Assembly (NCBI GenBank): GCA_013214545.1
Contig: JABSQB010000012.1
Span: 16,622-80,621 of the forward strand
DNA: 64,000 bases
DNA from: Henriciella sp.
GTDB lineage: Bacteria; Pseudomonadota; Alphaproteobacteria; Caulobacterales; Hyphomonadaceae
Reading direction: 5' to 3'
A program made the translations under genes and the position numbers. Under the pieces are notes generated by a model that worked only from the letters and a program-made list of their open reading frames with translations, did no database searches and had not been told where the DNA came from. Of the stretch, positions 61,348-64,000 are shown in pieces (position 1 is the first letter of the stretch; the number at the start of each line of letters is the position of its first letter).

Positions 61348-62225
61348 CTCTCTGCCGCTGCCTGGATCTTGTCCATTGTCTTGGTTTCGAAATCGCTGGC
61401 ATCGTGGCGCTCAGGCAGCTGGCGTTCCAGCTCACCCCAGACTCGGTTGACCATCTGGCCAAGCTTTACCGTTTCGCGCTGCATCAGCTGATCAGTCCAG
61501 CGATTGACGTTCTTGTACTCGTGCACCGCCAGGAATTCCGCGGCTTCATACAGGATCCCTTTGGCCATCGAGCCGTACCAAGGCATGATCGCCATATCGG
61601 CAATCGAATACTCCGTCCCTGCCATGTATTCATTGTCAGCGAGGTGGCGGTCAAGGACATCCATCTGGCGCTTCACCTCCATGGCGAAACGGTTGATCGG
61701 ATACTCCATCTTGGACGGCGCGTAGGCGTAGAAATGACCGAAGCCGCCGCCAAGGTATGGCGCAGATCCCATCTGCCAGAACAGCCAGTTCATCGCTTCC
61801 GTACGGCCTTTGTGGTCTTGCGGCAGGAAGGCGCCGTCAAACTTGTTCGATAGATAGACAAGGATTGATCCGCTTTCGAAAACGCGGGTCACCGGGTCCG
61901 TCGTATGGTCAGCCAGAACCGGGATTTTAGAATTCGGATTGATGTCGACATAGCCGGACCCGAACTGGTCACCGTTTTGAATATTGATCAACCACGCATC
62001 ATACTCTGCGCCTGTATGGCCAGCCGCCAGGAGCTCCTCGAGCATGATTGTGACTTTCACACCGTTCGGCGTCGCGAGCGAGTAAAGCTGAAGCGGGTGC
62101 TCGCCGACACTCAGCTCTTTGTCATGGGTCGGTCCCGCAATCGGACGATTGATATTGGCGAAGCGTCCGCCGCTTTCTTGATCCCAGGTCCAGACTTTTG
62201 GCGGTGTGTATTCAGTATCAGCCAC
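61344..62225 (-). CDS. yghU: glutathione S-transferase, YghU type
   Basis: A glutathione-dependent disulfide-bond oxidoreductase of the Nu class. The 293 residues are the family's length with its long N-terminus (YTPPKVWTWDQESGGRFANI, then NRPIAGPTHDKELSVG). The thioredoxin-like half has LYSLATPNGVKVTIMLEELL and INPNSKIPVL, with FESGSILVYLSNKF. The C-terminal helical domain follows (NWLFWQMGSAPYLGGGFGHF). The overlap with the HAD gene is at the stop codons only. Confidence 0.92.
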   Translation of the reverse strand: MADTEYTPPKVWTWDQESGGRFANINRPIAGPTHDKELSVGEHPLQLYSLATPNGVKVTIMLEELLAAGHTGAEYDAWLINIQNGDQFGSGYVDINPNSKIPVLADHTTDPVTRVFESGSILVYLSNKFDGAFLPQDHKGRTEAMNWLFWQMGSAPYLGGGFGHFYAYAPSKMEYPINRFAMEVKRQMDVLDRHLADNEYMAGTEYSIADMAIMPWYGSMAKGILYEAAEFLAVHEYKNVNRWTDQLMQRETVKLGQMVNRVWGELERQLPERHDASDFETKTMDKIQAAAES

Positions 62226-62382
62226 GTGGCGCTCTCCTTTTTCGGTCTCTGCGCGGTTTTATTCAGCCATACATAAGAGCCTGCCCTCGCGAAAGCCTAG
62301 GCTCAGAATTGGAATAGGGTCTATGCGAACCCTGGGTGAGGCATGCATGTAGAAATGCAAACAGACGCCGCGGGAGAATGAG

Positions 62383-63120
62383 ATGAGCACACTGGTAACT
62401 CGACAGGATGAAGACGGCCTGGCCTGGCTGACGCTGAACCGGCCAGACAAGCTGAACTCGCTCACCGTCGGCATGTTCAAGGAACTGCGACAGCACGCGA
62501 TCGATCTGAAGAAAGATGACTCCATTGGCTGCGTGATCCTGCGCGGGGCCGGCAAGTGTTTCTCAGCGGGGCACGATCTCGGCGATATTGCCGAGGGCGA
62601 GAAAGTCCCCTCCCCGGGCTGGCATTCAGAGACGCTGCGCATGTTGGAGAAGCTGCCCAAGCCGGTCATCGCGGCTGTTCATGGGCACTGCTATACCGGC
62701 GCGCTTGAAGTGGCACTGGCAGCCGATTTCATTCTCGCAGCCCAATCTGCAAAATTCGCTGACACGCATGCCAAATGGGCGCTGACGCCCATCTGGGGTA
62801 TGAGCCAGCGCTTGCCACGACGGGTTGGGATCGCGACGGCCAAGCGACTGATGTTCACCGCCGAAACCGTACGCGCCGATGCCGCGCTCAGCATGGGGCT
62901 TTGCGAAGCGGTGTTTGAAGACGAAGATTTCGAGGAGGAGCTGCGCGCATTTGCTAAACAAGTGCTTGTCAATTCAGCCTTTTCTCACGCGGCCAATAAG
63001 CGCCTGCTGGAAGCCACTGACGCTGACCCTCTGGATGCTGGTCTGCAATGGGAGGTCAGCGAGAATGAAGGCGTCGGTCCTGACATGCGAGAGCGGATTG
63101 CGGCATTCATGAAAAAATAG
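62383..63120 (+). CDS. enoyl-CoA hydratase/isomerase family protein
   Basis: A 245-residue crotonase-fold enzyme. ITLNRP-type WLTLNRPDKLNSLTVGMFKE, the oxyanion-hole segment CFSAGHDLGDIAEGEK, and PVIAAVHGHCYTGALEVALA are visible. The closest look is to ECHDC3-type proteins rather than classical hydratases, so a beta-oxidation role is not certain. GGGAGAATGAG precedes the ATG. The 157-bp spacer upstream shows no clear element. Confidence 0.87.
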   Translation: MSTLVTRQDEDGLAWLTLNRPDKLNSLTVGMFKELRQHAIDLKKDDSIGCVILRGAGKCFSAGHDLGDIAEGEKVPSPGWHSETLRMLEKLPKPVIAAVHGHCYTGALEVALAADFILAAQSAKFADTHAKWALTPIWGMSQRLPRRVGIATAKRLMFTAETVRADAALSMGLCEAVFEDEDFEEELRAFAKQVLVNSAFSHAANKRLLEATDADPLDAGLQWEVSENEGVGPDMRERIAAFMKK

Positions 63121-63175
63121 GAGGCGTGGCACATGGCTTGCTCGTTTCAGATCCGAAATAGCCTGGAGCCGTGCC

Positions 63176-63628
63176 GTGTTGAAACGCCTCACCGCTTGCC
63201 TCATCCTGACAGCCTCGCCGCTCAGCGCGCAGGCGAGCACCGAGCTTGCCCGCCAATGGGGTCAGGAAGCGAGCCGGTTGTCAGTTGAAACCGCTCAGTT
63301 GATACATGCTGTCGATCTGGGGCAACGGCTTGAAATTTCTGAGACTTATACGCTCGATGTCTATCGGTTCGGGCGCACTTCGGCCGATCTCGCACGATGG
63401 ATCGATGGCGCGCGCGGGCCCGGCGACCTTGGCTGTCTGTTACGCAGCATGGCCGCGGAATCCGAAGACCAGTTGATTGCCCTGGAAGACCCGGCAGGCG
63501 CTCAGCGCGATAGCCTCAGCCGACTGGCCGTTCTGTTCTCGAATGCAGAACGAGTCGCCAGCGTCGCCCAAAAGCCGCTGAAAGATGCGCAGACACCGCA
63601 ACGCGTTGCCAATTGCAGCGCGCAGTAG
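63176..63628 (+). CDS. secreted protein of unknown function
   Basis: A 150-residue protein with a signal peptide (LKRLTACLILTASPLSAQAS). The mature part is largely helical, with two cysteines (LGCLLRSMA and VANCSAQ). No family is recognised. The start is a GTG at 63176 or the adjoining TTG at 63179. It is convergent with the DUF1489 gene at the window edge, with an 8-bp gap. Confidence 0.62.
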   Translation: MLKRLTACLILTASPLSAQASTELARQWGQEASRLSVETAQLIHAVDLGQRLEISETYTLDVYRFGRTSADLARWIDGARGPGDLGCLLRSMAAESEDQLIALEDPAGAQRDSLSRLAVLFSNAERVASVAQKPLKDAQTPQRVANCSAQ

Positions 63629-63636
63629 CTCCGCCG

Positions 63637-64000
63637 CTACCAGACCATCGCTTCGCGTAGTTTCGCCCGCAGATTGGCCGGCATCTCGATCGTGCCTGAC
63701 CCCTGTTTGAGATCGGCGGGCGCATCTTCAGGCTTCAGATAGCGCCAGCCCTGGAAGGCGCGCTTTGGCGTCGGCTCAACCGCAATCAGCTCCGGATCGA
63801 ACACCAGCTCGCACGCCTTGCGGCCGCCACGGTCTGTGACCTCGCGTACATCCATAATGCGTTGCCGCACCAGAATGATTCCGCGGGTCACCCAGTAGAT
63901 CGAGCCACCATCGCTGAGCTCTCCCGCGCGCTTGGGAACCATGCGGGTATGGTGATAGGGCAGCGGTGATGATTTCATCAGGCGTTGCTGCCAACGCTCA
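63637..64000 (-). CDS. DUF1489 family protein (partial, runs off the window)
   Basis: The C-terminal 121 residues of a DUF1489 protein, an uncharacterised alphaproteobacterial family. Landmarks are TRMVPKRAGELSDGGSIYWV, then RGIILVRQRIMDVREVTD and AFQGWRYLKPEDAPADL. The frame stays open through the last base of the window (ERWQQRLMK precedes the internal ATG at 63978), so that ATG is not the true start. Function unknown. Confidence 0.85.
   Translation of the reverse strand, partial: ERWQQRLMKSSPLPYHHTRMVPKRAGELSDGGSIYWVTRGIILVRQRIMDVREVTDRGGRKACELVFDPELIAVEPTPKRAFQGWRYLKPEDAPADLKQGSGTIEMPANLRAKLREAMVW

Overview
This 64 kb window reads as chromosomal DNA of an alphaproteobacterium. Supporting markers are a PhyR/NepR general stress module, PhaR/PhaB polyhydroxybutyrate control, ccmABCD cytochrome c maturation, an NfuA-type protein, families common in that class (DUF1489, DUF2333, DUF1223, DUF6065), and one perfect CtrA-type box (TTAA-N7-TTAA). 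The mix of stress, envelope and acyl-CoA genes suggests a Hyphomonadaceae or Caulobacterales-like organism; that placement is inference, since there is no rRNA in the window. No tRNA, rRNA, CRISPR array, insertion sequence, integrase or phage gene was seen. Coding density is high and opposite-strand neighbours often overlap at their 3' ends.

Layout. 0-9 kb: metabolic and envelope genes (thiD, phzF-like, EamA exporter, flavoprotein, murI, PstS-like lipoprotein, ProX-type deacylase, DUF6065, DUF4349). 9.2-11.3 kb: general stress control (phyR, nepR, HWE histidine kinase) without an adjacent ecfG sigma factor. 11.4-17.8 kb: PilZ protein, ftsH-bolA, an orphan TAXI-type binding protein, an atypical SDR and a 1-Cys peroxiredoxin. 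18.4-21.6 kb: a disturbed zone with an Arg-rich small protein, a photolyase lacking its C-terminal half, an AT-rich patch, a glycosyltransferase whose N-terminus looks frameshifted, and a small membrane gene that seems to start at AUU. 21.7-26.2 kb: SnoaL-like protein, a coupled acyl-CoA dehydrogenase pair and a glutamate-synthase-like flavoprotein. 26.2-32 kb: VUT transporter, folA, SMP-30, a secreted repeat-domain protein, a nuclease-fold protein, phaB and phaR, DUF1223. 32-41.7 kb: acnA, ccmABCD, MarR regulator with a poly-lysine tail, NUDIX, IspZ-like, EamA, nfuA, DUF2333. 41.8-46.3 kb: an envelope operon of subtilase, two lipoproteins and an M23 lipoprotein. 46.4-58 kb: HSL esterase, acyl-CoA ligase, small regulator cassettes, beta/gamma-crystallin protein, dual ABC ATPase, TetR-cupin, RidA lipoprotein, TetR-hydroxylase, Gfo/Idh. 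58-64 kb: Fe-alcohol dehydrogenase, an acyl-CoA dehydrogenase broken by an amber codon, HAD, YghU-type GST, enoyl-CoA hydratase, a secreted protein and the edge of a DUF1489 gene.

The most notable items are: (i) the 41.8-46.3 kb protease operon, in which a lipoprotein resembling a free-standing subtilase propeptide follows the subtilase; (ii) the CAG-to-TAG interruption at 60179; (iii) three leader hairpins whose 3' arm contains the ribosome binding site; (iv) two TetR genes whose predicted promoters would give leaderless mRNAs with the operator over the -10 element; and (v) a CcmC whose tryptophan-rich heme motif departs from the usual pattern. All functional calls rest on reading the sequence; no database search was run.
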